A DNA stretch of 64,000 bases from Nemertoderma westbladi. Lineage: Eukaryota > Xenacoelomorpha > Nemertodermatida > Nemertodermatidae. A program made the translations under genes and the position numbers. Position 1 is the first letter of the stretch. Every line of letters starts with the position of its first letter. The stretch covers positions 1 through 64,000 of the forward strand of contig JAUCBJ010004780.1 in assembly GCA_032718475.1 (NCBI GenBank), in the 5' to 3' direction. The notes under the pieces were generated by a model. That model was not told the DNA's origin and did not search any database. It worked only from the letters and a program-made list of their open reading frames with translations. Shown piece by piece: positions 21,446 through 33,405 of this stretch.

Positions 21446-24400
21446 GATCACACCATAAAAATAACGGACCATGGTTTCGAACCCCGAATAGTAACGGTGA
21501 GACAGGGAGACAACGTATACTGGCAATGGGAAACATCGAGTTTCCAATCGGTTCTGGAGGTGTCCCATCTAGCTAAACCAGTGCACAACGGCTTCACCAG
21601 CGGTGCACCATTCCCTGGCCCAGCCGCTTACAAGTGGCAGTTTTCTAGAACAGGAGTGTTTTACTTCGTAAGGTAAATTATCTGATCGCGTGTATGTAAT
21701 ATGTATTATCTATTATATTCTTTAAACATTTATATGAAAACGTTTGCAATATATTTATACAATTCATACAATAGTCATTTATAATGACTTGAGCAACGCG
21801 GTCAACATCCAACACTGGCTTATAAGGTTATAAGATATCAAAAAGAGAATAACCAAACATAAAACAATTAAATTATGTAGATCGACCAGTATACATACAG
21901 TATTGCAAGAAACAAAGATAAGAAATATTACATGCACTATGATATACGCACGAAAGCATAACTTACTACTCTACATTTGATAATTTTAATAATAAATAAT
22001 TAATTGTTTATATAATAATTACAAAGTTTTCTATTTAATGCTTTATTCCTTTCAGTTCTGGGTTGGCTAAGCAGTTTGGTGCGGTTGTTGTAGTGGCGAC
22101 ACCCAATGTCCACCAAGTTCACGCATCAAAAGACGCAGTAACTCCAGACCCTGTAACCATAGCTACCAACGACATAGTCTGCTGGATGTGGGAAGGATTG
22201 AAACACTTCGATGTAACTGAGGCAAGTATCAAGTCAAGAGTAGTAACCAGTAGTAACCACTGTAGGGGGGAGTAGTAACCACTGTAGGGGAGAGTAGTAA
22301 CCACAGTAGGGGAGAGTAGTAACCACAGTAGGGGGGAGTAGTAACCACTGTAGGGGAGAGTAGTAACCACTGTAGGGGAGAGTAGTAACCACTGTAGGGG
22401 AGAGTAGTAACCACTGTAGGGGAGAGTAGTAACCACTGTAGGGGAGAGTAGTAACCACTGTAGGGGAGAGTAGTAACCACTGTAGGGGAGAGTAGTAACC
22501 ACTGTAGGGGAGAGTAGTAACCACTGTAGGGGAGAGTAGTAACCACTGTAGGGGAGAGTAGTAACCACTGTAGGGGAGAGTAGTAACCACTGTAGGGGAG
22601 AGTAGTAACCACTGTAGGGGAGAGTAGTAACCACTGTAGGGGAGAGTAGTAACCACTGTAGGGGAGGGTAGTAACCACTGTAGGGGAGAGTAGTAACCAC
22701 TGTAGGGGAGAGTAGTAACCACTGTAGGGGAGAGTAGTAACCACTGTAGGGGAGAGTAGTAACCACTGTAGGGGAGAGTAGTAACCACTGTAGGGGAGAG
22801 TAGTAACCACTGTAGGGGGCAGTAGTAACCACTGTAGGGGAGAGTAGTAACCATTGTAGGGGAGAGTAGTAACCACTGTAGGGGAGAGTAGTAACCACTG
22901 CAGGGGAGAGTAGTAACCACTGTAGGGGAGAGTAGTAACCACTGTAGGGGAGAGTAGTAACCACTGTAGGGGAGAGTAGTAACCACTGTAGGGGAGAGTA
23001 GTAACCACTGTAGGGGAGAGTAGTAACCACTGTAGGGGAGAGTAGTAACCACTGTAGGGGATAGTAGTAACTACTGTAGGGGAGAGTAGTAACCACTGTA
23101 GGGGAGAGAAGTAACCACTGTAGGGGCGAGTAGTAACCACTCTAGGGGAGAGTAGTAACCACTGTAGGGGGCAGTAGTAACCACTGTAGGGGAGAGTAGT
23201 AACCATTGTAGGGGAGAGTAGTAACCACTGTAGTGGAGAGTAGTAACCACTGTAGAGGAGAGTAGTAACCACTGTAGGGGAGAGTAGTAACCACTGTAGA
23301 GGAGAGTAGTAACCACTGTAGGGGAGGGTAGTAACCACTGTAGGGGAGAGTAGTAACCACAGTAGGGGAGAGTAGTAATCACTGTAGGGGAGAGTAGTAA
23401 CCACTGTAGGGGAGAGTAGTAACCATTGTAGGGGAGAGTAGTAACCACTGTAGGGGAGAGTAGTAACCACTGCAGGGGAGAGTAGTAACCACTGTAGGGG
23501 AGAGTAGTAACCACTGTAGGGGAGAGTAGTAACCACTGTAGGGGAGAGTAGTAACCACTGTAGGGGAGAGTAGTAACCACTGTAGGGGAGAGTAGTAACC
23601 ACTGTAGGGGAGAGTAGTAACCACTGTAGGGGATAGTAGTAACTACTGTAGGGGAGAGTAGTAACCACTGTAGGGGAGAGTAGTAACCACTGTAGGGGCG
23701 AGTAGTAACCACTGTAGGGGAGAGTAGTAACCACTGTAGGGGGCAGTAGTAACCACTGTAGGGGAGAGTAGTAACCATTGTAGGGGAGAGTAGTAACCAC
23801 TGTAGTGGAGAGTAGTAACCACTGTAGAGGAGAGTAGTAACCACTGTAGGGGAGAGTAGTAACCACTGTAGAGGAGAGTAGTAACCACTGTAGGGGAGGG
23901 TAGTAACCACTGTAGGGGAGAGTAGTAACCACAGTAGGGGAGAGTAGTAATCACTGTAGGGGAGAGTAGTAACCACTGTAGGGGAGAGTAGTAACCACTA
24001 TAGGGGAGAGTAGTAACCACTGTAGGGGAGAGTAGTAACCACTGTAGAGGAGAGTAGTAACCACTGTAGGGGAGAGTAGTAACCACTGTAGGGGAGAGTA
24101 GTAACCACAGTAGGGGAGAGTAGTAATCACTGTAGGGGAGAGTAGTAACCACAGTAGGGGAGAGTAGTAACAACTGTAGGGGAGAGTAGTAACCACTGTA
24201 GGGGAAAGTAGTAACCACAGTAGGGGAGAGTAGTAACCACAGTAGGGGAGAGTAGTAACCACTGTAGGGGAGAGTAGTAACCACTGTAGGGGAGAGTAGT
24301 AACCACTGTAGGGGAGAGTAGTAACCACTGTAGGTGAGAGTAGTAACCACTGTAGGGGAGAGTAATAACCACTGTAGGGGAGAGTAGTAACCACTGTAGG

Positions 24401-27400
24401 GGAGAGTAGTAACCACTGTAGGGGAGAGTAGTAACCACTGTAGGGGAGAGTAGTAACCACTGTAGGGGAGAGTAGTAACCACTGTAGGGGAGAGTAGTAA
24501 CCACTGTAGGGGAGAATAGGCTTGCCAAGTCAGTTTAATGCAAATGAGGTGAATCATTACTGATTTCTACAAAGGTCCATCAATATCTTATAATACAAGT
24601 CGTACGTTACAGGTAACCAAGGTCTATAATCTGCACAACCTGCACCAAGGGCGAACCGACAACCGACTAACTGGTCGTCGTTGCCTCGCCCGTCAATTTC
24701 CCGACAACGGAGTTCTCCACTACGCTTCCAGATCCTTCCTAACTGACGAGGTACGTCCGATAATCATCTACATAAGAATTGATAATGGACCTTGCAGTTT
24801 ATAATAATTTATCTACTACTGTACTAGTAGTGGACAACTACGACTGTTGTCTACTACTACTATACTGTACTTCCTTATGACAAGTCGATCGCTTACGCAA
24901 ATTATCCATCTTGGAGTCAGCTGGGAAAAACTTATTTGTTTCTCATGTAGGCCTACTGTAATAAATGTTAATAAATGAAGTTGTTTCCTACACTACATAC
25001 TTTATTTACTGTTTCACACTTTAATCACTAAATTGTTGAATATCTGATTACTTTATAACCTTCAACTTGATCACTTTATGTTACACTATTAGACACATTA
25101 TTTACTTTTAATAAATTATTGACAATATTTTGCGGTAATTTTCTTTCATTAGGAGTCGACGCGATCCCAACCGGTACTGAGTACAGTAATTGTTGGAACG
25201 TCGAATGGTGCCGTCTGTGTGGAACTCAGTTCCGATGCGGGATTCCAACCCCACGTCGTCACTATGAACGTGGGAGGGAGCATCTTATGGAATTGGAAGT
25301 CGCGGGCGTCTTCGGAAGAACATAACGTCATCCGAGTTGACACACCCCAGCCAGATGTTAGTCCCTTATAAATACTTAATATCTTAAAGATTTGAATGTA
25401 GTTAGAAACAGTTAACTGGTTGAATAAACTCGGTTGCGTGTGCTAAAGAAGGAGGTACCGGTACTTTAATTTTCTAAAACGTAATAAGGCCGTGATTTTC
25501 TTTTGAAATTTTAGGCCTGTCCATGTTCAAATAGACAAATCCAGGAAATTTTATAAAATGTACAGTATGTAATTTAGCTGAAACGCTATTTAGCTATCAA
25601 TGCTTTCAGAATGTTTAATAATGAGCAGAAACAGTATACAACAAATACAGTGCCGGATTAAGCCTCTGGTGGCCCTAAGGCACATTTTTGTAATTTCCAA
25701 AAATGGCCCGAAAATTGATATTTTTCCGCAAACCCTTGCAAAAGAAAAACCTGCTAAAAACAACTGAAATTGTGAAAATGTTGCGAAGGAAATATAAAGT
25801 ATTTTCGATGGATGGCTGACTGCGTGCAAATACTGTAACTACTAATTACTTTAATAATAAGTACTTTGCAAAAATAGTTTTCATCAAGAATTGTAACATT
25901 ACTAAACGGCATATTTTTCCTATAAAACCTTTGCTATAAAAAGTGTAATGATTTTGGTAGAATTTCTCAAGCTTTAATATTTTAATATATTAATGGGACC
26001 ATTACTGCATTACCCAAAATCTATTTGTTTTATTTATAAAGCTACTATTCTGATACTTTAACACAATGATCTGTGATCTTTTATATACTTTGAAAACTGA
26101 GCATAGATAGCTTCATAAACCGTTTGTTCGAAAAATATGGCACTTTTTGAGCAGGTCGGTTTTTTCAAAATTAGGTGCAAAAAAATTGTTACAAAATCGG
26201 CTCTAGAAGATCCAAATGGCCATGTTTTACAAAACCAACGAGAAGACGATAGTAGTCCTAAAAGCTGCTGAACATTTTGGTATATGTTTGATGGAAATTG
26301 AGTAAAAAATAAAATAGTAGAAGGGAATTTAGTGATGAAAAAAGTCAAAATCGACAAACTGATAAAAAGGTTGTTTTATACAGAGAGTCATAAATATCAG
26401 CAATATATTATGTTGTTGAAAAGAGCAGTTTTGAGGTCAAAAAATAATTCAATATTGAAAACCGATATCACCTTATGAAAGCCCTTCTATCAAAATACAA
26501 AAAAATTGTGCAAATTTTTGAAAATTTCATTTCTGTGGTGGTTAGAGTTGGCCCCCTTAAGGCTGACTAGGCTCCTGTAGGAATTTAGTAATTTTGATCG
26601 GATCGTGGGAATGTGTTATTTATGTTCTGTAGGGTAGGTTTTGCAGGGTACTTAAAATATCTTAACAGGACTTGCTGAGTAAAACACACCAAAAGTGTGG
26701 GCTTTGTGCAAAGATGTAATATTTCTGATCTAGATTTGGACTTGCTGAGAAAGAAATGTTGTCCGATAGAAAACATTCTCGGAAATAAGTACTTTTAGTC
26801 ACTAATTTTAATTTACCAAATTCAATTATGCTGCCCAATTATGCTTTTAGGTTTTGCAGGAATTGCACCTAAAAGGCCATCGAATGCAAAATTCAATACA
26901 CGAGGGCAGAACATCTGAATTTCGGTTAAATTAAATTACAGTAATGATAAGAAGTTATTTCTTTTTTTTATCAACAACTATTTTATCTACAATTAATTTA
27001 TCCTTTTTTTATCTATTAGGACCTATATGTATTTATAAAACTCGTTTCCGCTAAAAAAAATTAATTTCGCACTACCATATCTCCACGCCATACATTTACT
27101 ATGTACAATAAAAGGTATTAAAAAAAACCAAATATTACACATCCATGTTAGACAACCGCACCAGTTTCTTTGATGACCCGTTAAGCTATGCCATTCACGT
27201 ATCTCGAATCAACAATACCCCGGCTTGGAAACATATAAATACAATTATCGATAACAAAAGGAAGTCATATATCGTCGTGGACATAAAGAATCATAAACGG
27301 AAGTTAAGACAATCGACGAAAACAAAGTCTGCAACGTATGTTAACAAACACAACCCAGACCTATATGTGCATAACATCTATAAACTGAAACTAAGTTACG

Positions 27401-28914
27401 TCCCGGAACACCATCGGAAAGCAATGACACGATTTAGATTGTCATCACATAATCTACGTATTGAGACTGGGCGGTGGAGTAGAATACCTCATGTGCCCAT
27501 GTAATGGCGTAGACATCCAGGACGAACAACACATGTGCCCATGTAATGGCGTAGACATCCAGGACGAACAACACATGTGCCCATGTAATGGCGTAGACAT
27601 CCAGGACGAACAACACATGTGCCCATGTAATGGCGTAGACATCCAGGACGAACAACACATGTGCCCATGTAATGGCGTAGACATCCAGGACGAACAACAC
27701 ATGTGCCCATGTAATGGCGTAGACATCCAGGACGAACAATGCATGTTGACTAATTGCGAAAAGACAAAACATATACGGGACAGCTGCAGCAATATAGACC
27801 TATCACTTCCGGGTATTTACAACAAAGATTGTATTGTAGTAGCATTTAAAATTTTTCAGATTGCCATGGTTAAGAACTGATGTCATGCTTAAGGTTAATC
27901 TTAACTTGTCCTATTTATATTTATATTAATATTTACATACTTAATTTGAAATTGTTTGATAGGCTGATATTTGTATATGTTTTGGAGTTTGATATGGTGT
28001 ATTACGTTGTCAGTAATTTCGGTTAATATGGACAATTGTCAATAAACATTAGCCTACTACTACTAACAAGGACTTAGAATACATAGATTGGAATACATAG
28101 AATATATACTATGTTCTAGAAGTCCTTGCTACTAACTACAGTATTTCCAGTATATCACCACGTCATTATTTGGTTGTTCCAGAAAATGTAAGTACATAAC
28201 TACAAATAATTCCCCACAAATAAATAAAATTAAATTCATCATTGTCCATAATTAGCACTTTAATGTTTTACTGCCCATGTTTTATTATTTCCCTGCCATT
28301 AGGTCTCGAACTAATAACACAGCACCTATCGGTCGACTGAGCTAGAATTTTGCACTTTCTATCATAAATTTAGGGATAGAAAATAGTCGAAAGATGCACT
28401 TTCTTGCTCTGTTTCCGGACTTTTCAGATAAAAATATTTTTTTACAAGAATGACTCGCTGAGAAAAAATGGCCCGTATTTTCGGCTGGCCCTAAGGCACG
28501 TGCCTTACAGTACAGTATATGCCTTAAGGTTAATCCGGCACTGAACAAATACAGTATCAATACAGTATACAGAGAATAAAGTATAGTATACACAGAGAAT
28601 AATATTTTAAAATGGTGACCTATTGTTTATGTGGCTATAAAGACAAAACTTTCTTGAACCGAAAATTATCCGCCGTGGCTTTGCATGCATGTCGGTGTAT
28701 TCCTACTTTTTTGTGTTTTCAATTTCACGCAAATATTGTACGCTAACGTTCCAGATGAAGGAGCTAAACATCACCCAGGGACCGGGAGCATTTAATTCTG
28801 GACCCCCAGTAGCCAATAACAGCTTTATGTACACGTTCGCCGAACAGGGCCAATACTATATCGCCTCGCAAGGGGCGCCTGGTTTCATGAGCGTCGTATA
28901 CGTTATTGAAAGCG
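21446..28914 (+). CDS. Exons 1-5: triple cupredoxin-like module
   Basis: Exons 21446-21672, 22056-22221, 24613-24750, 25153-25356 and 28755-28914 with intron phases 2, 0, 0, 0 and 1. Acceptors TTTACAG, TTTCAG, TTACAG, CATTAG and TTCCAG; donors GTAAAT, GCAAGT, GTACGT, GTTAGT and GTGAGT. Domain boundaries fall inside exons: the first domain ends and the second begins in exon 2, the second ends in exon 4. Confidence 0.75.
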
Positions 28915-31900
28915 GTGAGTAACCGAGTAGGTACCGGTAGAAAGATATTAATATAATCTGTATTCTTTACTTAAAGTTGGTCTTACATTATTATTAAAAC
29001 GTTGGTATAATAAGTTTACAAGTTATCATTACGTTTTTTTATTTTGGTTAACTTAGCACAGTAATTGACTCTCACATGGGAACGAGCCTGTGACTTCCAC
29101 GTTGGAAGTCTGAAGTTCTAACCATTCCGATGGCAGAAGATTAAAAATGTTGATGTTCTATAAATTCCCCATATTGATGGGTTGTATAGTATTTCCGTAT
29201 TTTACGTCCTGCCAGCTAGTGGGGGCGCGGATGGGGGCGGGGGCGGTTGGGACCCTCTATCCAGTCAATATTGAAACGTACCGTCGTGGAGAAAATGCAC
29301 CTAAATATGTCATATAAGCAAAGTGTATTCAAAATTTACTGTTAAGTTTATTATTATCCAAACATATGGAACATTAACGGTGGGACACCATGACATTACA
29401 ACACCTTAAAACATTATTAATATTATTACTATTATTTATAGGGCGCGGTATACATAATGCTCCTAGGCGCGTTATTACATAAATGGTATATAAACCCTGT
29501 TGAAGGTACATTAAAACGTACTTAAAAATCTATAAATTAAAACCATGTAGGATAGGTCATATATATATACAATGAAAAAAGTAATCATCACTCATTTATT
29601 ATTTAGGTAGAAATATGTAACATGCCACTACAACCTTCTCCTCTTCCCTTAATTGATAATTAACAATGTTAATTCTTTAATGGCCCCTTGACTCCTAACA
29701 TTAATTACTAATTTTATGCAGCCACTATGCTCAATCATATTGTACTTTGGGTCGGAGTTACTATGCGAATTTGCTAAAGCCTTACCTTTACTCAATGGGA
29801 ATTTTGATATACTGTGCAAAATGAAACCACACCTTAATACTGATAATAATGATTTTATTTTTATAATATTTAAAACTTTCTGAATATCGCTTATTTTATA
29901 GTTTTCATAATAAATTATTCATTGTAAATAATTATTTATTCCCAGACGATAGAGTAGATACGCCAAGAATTAGCTCAGATAAAGCAGGTGGGATAGTAGA
30001 ACTGAATCATTGCGTCCGATTAGAATGCGACACAAAAGACGCAATCATATTGTATACAACGGACGGCACAATACCTGATTACAAGCCGGGGGTTAAGGTT
30101 AGTTACTTATTATTCCAAGGGAATTGGAAATATTATTATTTTCTCTTGCACTAACATTAGGTTAATTGTAATTTCACAACGTAGATAAAAATTAGCCCAT
30201 TAGTAAAATGAAGGCAAATGGACCATATGAAGTGAATATATATGAAGTGGTTTGGCTCCATATTATTTCTTCTTGGAAGATATGAAAAAAATTGGCAGGA
30301 GAGTAGTCTGAATTCTGTTACAATCAGAGAGTATCTGATTGCCTTGCTTATTGAACTCTATGAAGCTAGCCATGGAGCATTCTCAACCTGACTACTGGCG
30401 CAAAGCATCCACTGAGAGTGTCGCCTGCTGATACGCCATAGTGGGGACATTTCTGGTACTCCACTCTCCCTTACAGGAGACGCCCTCTAGATGGCGTTAT
30501 CTGGCTGCTGTCTCAGACCTTCCTCAGGGCAATGTGAGGGCACTGAGCCCTGTAAGTAGCCCCATAGCAAGCATTCCTGCCAACCCAATTATGTAATAGG
30601 GAAACATGCATATATATGTGAAACTTTTACATCAATCATGTTATGAGTAGCGCAAATAATTTATTGATTTTAATAAACTTTACAAATTTGTTTAATAATT
30701 TAACTTGAATTAGTTAATGAGAAAAGGATATTAGTAATTTCATTTGCAATAGTATTATTTCAGAAGTTATAATTTTTATTATAATACTAAAATATTTAAT
30801 TATCAATTCGTGTAAATTTATATAATTCCAATATAGGCCTACTGTATAAATAGGCCTACGCATAGGGCCTACATCAAGTAAATTCAATTTGAACTGGTTC
30901 ATATAGGGCCTAATATACTATTAATAAATGTATATTATAATATACCGGTATTTTATGCTTACAAAAAGACCTAATGAAACTTCAAAACCGAAAATTATGT
31001 TATTAAAAATGCGGCATTTATTCAGAATTTCAGATAATTTGCCAAAATTCTACCTTCTTCATAAAACGAACAACTGCAGCTGTAAATTCAAAACATCATC
31101 CACTACCTTGGTCTCCCCCACTCTGCCGCTAACGGTGCATCACAGATTGTTTTTGTCCAATATACCGTGTAACCAATCTTATTAAACTCGTCATTCGACT
31201 GCTCTCGGCCTCGACTTTCCCGACCTCTGTCACAACTCAACTCTTATGCCACTTTCTAGTTGGGTCTCCGGCAATCTGTATAATTATGATCACTGATTGT
31301 TAATTTTAGATTTATAAAGCTGATAAAGGATTCAGTCTTCGTCGATCGGGGTTCTGTATAGTTCGAGCGATGGCGTTCAAAGAAGGAGTTCTAAATTCTA
31401 ATGAGTTGATATCGAAGTAAGTCACAAAACGTCAATGTAAACTGAACATTAATGTAAGAGCCTTCGCGCAGCACCAAGTCCATATTAGCCTCATCGTAGC
31501 AAAAAATTAGTGGACCTAGCCACACCCCTTGGTGGCCGAAAGGGGAACTATATAAGTCTAAATTAGACTAAATTATAATCTTGTGATAGACTACATGTCT
31601 ACGACATAGTCATTTGGTTCCATTTCATCCGAGATTGACGTACTTATTAGAGTCCAAACATTTCCAACAATGACTACAGGCGAGGCGGTCCACTATTCTT
31701 CTTTCCTTCCCTTGGCCTTTATTTCCCCTTTCGACTCCTAGACCTACTCCCCCAGTTCCCTTTCACTCTTGCTTCCCTTTCACCTTTTCCAAATAAAATT
31801 ATACCGCTATGCACTGGCGTGGTTTCGTGGCTCCCACAATTTAAATGTAATATTCGGTAAAACCGACTGAAACATTGTTGTACTTAAGGATACCGACGGA

Positions 31901-33405
31901 GATGGTCTATTGATTGATTAATCACACACACAACATAAATTCTCTAGATTTAACCTTCCGCTTCAATCCTTCCTGCACTAACAGTATATTATGCTATGTA
32001 AAATCATAATCATAAATAAACATCTTATTTATTCAATTTGTAATGAGTTTGAACGGATACTGCGGTGTGTCGGGCTGATTTATTTATTTATGAACCACCA
32101 TATTATAAATACTATAAATCATTATGTATGTTCTTTTACCTTCATTGTAAGTATAATTTTAAAAATTTATTTTATACATTTACATTTCTTTAGGACAATA
32201 CCCACGAAGCTAAAAGCTGAAATCATTTTGTGTGAAGGTCGATATTGTTAACTTATTTTATGATTAGGAGATTTTTTATTATGGAAAATAAAGATCCATT
32301 GACGAGTAGCGGTGGCGAAGGAATACAATCTAATGACGAATCTACGGGAACAACCGTGGTTGGAGAGAACGGTGACGAAACGCGAGACGAAACGAGGGAC
32401 GAAACTAGCGACAAAACTAAGCCCCAAGACGAAACGAAACTGGTACGGAAACATTCGTCGCCGGCGAGACGGGAATCCCAGCCTATCGACGTTGGGTTAC
32501 TATGGAGACAAAACTGCAAACCAACAAATATACGAGCTTGGATAGCAGGGGATGGCTGTGTTAATGTTGCCTGGCAACAGTCCTCAGATAGAGAAGCATG
32601 CAAGTTGATTGGAAACTACCAGGTATGTTACCATATGGTGGGATACGGTGTAATCATAGATCTTGTCTACTAAGTCTACTTTAGGAATATAATAGTAGCG
32701 GGTGAGATGGGTAGCTGGCAGGTGGGTTACCATATGGTAGCTACAAGCTAGTGATCCGTTCCATTCACAACACTACCCCTTAATGCATATTAATGCAACT
32801 GCCCTTATCGGTTTCCACAAAACTAATGTATATTGTATCTCATTACTCTATGGGATAATTCATTGCGTACTGCAGAAATCCAAGGAGGATCCCTCCTTAC
32901 CAACACAGCATGCGATAGAACAATTATTTTATTGAGAAGGAAAGAAACTTCAATATCATTGAACTATCATAGCTGATGTTAACCTTCGACTCACGGTAAT
33001 CTATAATAATTACACTTCCTGTGTCAGGATACTTGTTCTCAGGAAAATAAGAGACAAGCTACGATAATAAGTAAAGTGGATGATGATTGATAATAATATA
33101 TGACGGATATTATGATCTAACGTCATATTATGACGTTAGCACTTTAGCAGTATGTTAGCATACAGTCGTTAGTTAGGCCTGAACTTATAGTCTAGTACCA
33201 TTCATACACAAAGTAATATGGTGGTACGTACTGTACATATTTTCATTCCAAGGTCTACATTGAAGGGATAACTTACACAGACCCACTTCCACCATCCATT
33301 ACATCGGTTCAACTGTCTGGCTTCGAAGGGGGCAAGTCTTACAACGTGCAGGTGGCGGCGTTACATCACGAAAACTTTCTACCTCCAGTATTCTCAGATA
33401 ATGTG
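21446..33405 (+). CDS. Multi-exon gene: three cupredoxin-like domains, a chitobiase-C-terminal-like domain and a fibronectin III domain
   Basis: Exons read from splice signals and frame: 21446-21672, 22056-22221, 24613-24750, 25153-25356, 28755-28914, 29946-30097, 31310-31416, 32194-32229, 32268-32622 and 33253-33405. All phases agree, giving 566 codons without a stop; both gene ends are missing. Three successive beta-sandwich units follow the cupredoxin pattern (VTVRQGDNVYWQW to GVFYFVS; VTIATNDIVCWMWE to GVLHYAS; VTMNVGGSILWNWK to GQYYIAS). None has the Cys-x(n)-His-x(n)-Met copper ligands, so they probably do not bind copper. Then comes an ILYTTDGTIPDY block typical of chitobiase/beta-hexosaminidase C-terminal (CHB_HEX_C/Fn3-like) domains. 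An acidic, Thr/Asp-rich linker and a fibronectin III domain (GCVNVAWQQSS, LSGFEGGKSYNVQVAAL) end the visible part. Function unknown. No known vertebrate gene with this order comes to mind. Exons 8 and 9 are joined only if a 38-bp intron is used. Confidence 0.75.
22241..24515. repeat. 22-bp minisatellite, about 103 units, inside intron 2
   Basis: The unit AGTAGTAACCACTGTAGG plus GGAG repeats for 2.27 kb with few substitutions. Some blocks recur as long higher-order repeats (a variant series near 22860-23360 reappears near 23410-23950). Since 22 is not a multiple of three, all three minus-strand frames read the same VTTLPYSGYY repeat; these long open frames are artefacts. Confidence 0.97.
27120..28060 (+). 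pseudogene. Retrotransposon 3' fragment nested in the hAT-like element
   Basis: 27145-27490 translates to the end of a non-LTR polyprotein, with FRLSSHNLRIETGRWSRIP, the segment normally followed by a Cys-rich knuckle. After a frameshift near 27488 the next frame continues with CPCNGVDIQDEQH repeated six times, then LTNCEKTKHIRD and LPGIYN to a stop near 27880. The Cys-x-Cys...His...Cys knuckle has been expanded by the 42-bp repeat. The RT domain is absent. A degenerate fragment. Confidence 0.7.
27491..27742. repeat. 42-bp tandem repeat, six units, in retroelement coding sequence
   Basis: Units start at 27491, 27533, 27575, 27617, 27659 and 27701, each ATGTGCCCATGTAATGGCG plus ACATCCAGGACGAACA. 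The repeat is 14 codons, so the plus frame stays open (MCPCNGVDIQDEQH). Units are almost identical, so the expansion is recent. Confidence 0.95.
28068..28127. repeat. Stem-loop AAGGACTT...AAGTCCTT
   Basis: AAGGACTTAGAATACATAG pairs with CTATGTTCTAGAAGTCCTT around a short AT-rich loop. It sits at the 3' end of the nested retroelement fragment. Confidence 0.7.
29946..32229 (+). CDS. Exons 6-8: chitobiase-C-terminal-like (Fn3-like) module
   Basis: Exons 29946-30097, 31310-31416 and 32194-32229. Translation gives NHCVRLECDTKDAIILYTTD, GTIPDYKPGVK and then FCIVRAMAFKEGVLNSNELI. This is the usual I-x-Y-T-T-D-G-x-x-P followed by v-x-A-x-A-x-x-x-G-x-x-x-S of the CHB_HEX_C family. If the 38-bp intron is not used, the frame ends at a TAA at 32249-32251. 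Confidence 0.7.
32268..33405 (+). CDS. Exons 9-10: acidic linker and fibronectin type III domain
   Basis: Exons 32268-32622 and 33253-33405, phase 0 between them. In-frame ATGs at 32260 and 32281 could instead start a separate protein (MENKDPLTSSGGEG). The linker has tandem DETRDET-type units. The FN3 domain runs from NIRAWIAGDGCVNVAW to HHENFLPPVFSDNV, with the W/Y/L core positions in place. The last exon ends in a GTAAGT donor, so at least one more exon should follow. None was found before the V-ATPase gene on the other strand. Confidence 0.7.

Larger units (their letters stand above)
25648..28543. mobile_element. hAT-like transposon, 2896 bp, with 8-bp target duplication
   Basis: Left end CAGTGCCGGATTAAG; right end, in reverse complement, CAGTGCCGGATTAAC. 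The 8 bases AACAAATA flank both ends (25640-25647 and 28544-28551). The next bases also match in part (GGCCCTAAGGCAC occurs just inside both ends, near 25669 and 28487). It lies in the intron between exons 4 and 5 of the cupredoxin gene. No transposase frame is visible, so it is non-autonomous. A retroelement fragment (27120-28060) is nested in it. Confidence 0.9.

Noticed and set aside
22241-24515. CRISPR-like regular repeat array
   Set aside because: Units are contiguous with no spacers and the DNA is eukaryotic.
22119-24557. Very long open frames reading VTTLPYSGYYSPLQWLLLSP
   Set aside because: A 22-bp repeat without stops reads open in every minus frame; it is an intronic minisatellite.
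27434-27792. Minus-strand repeat frames (FVLDVYAITWAHVL and similar)
   Set aside because: Complement of the 42-bp repeat; the plus strand carries the recognisable retroelement protein.
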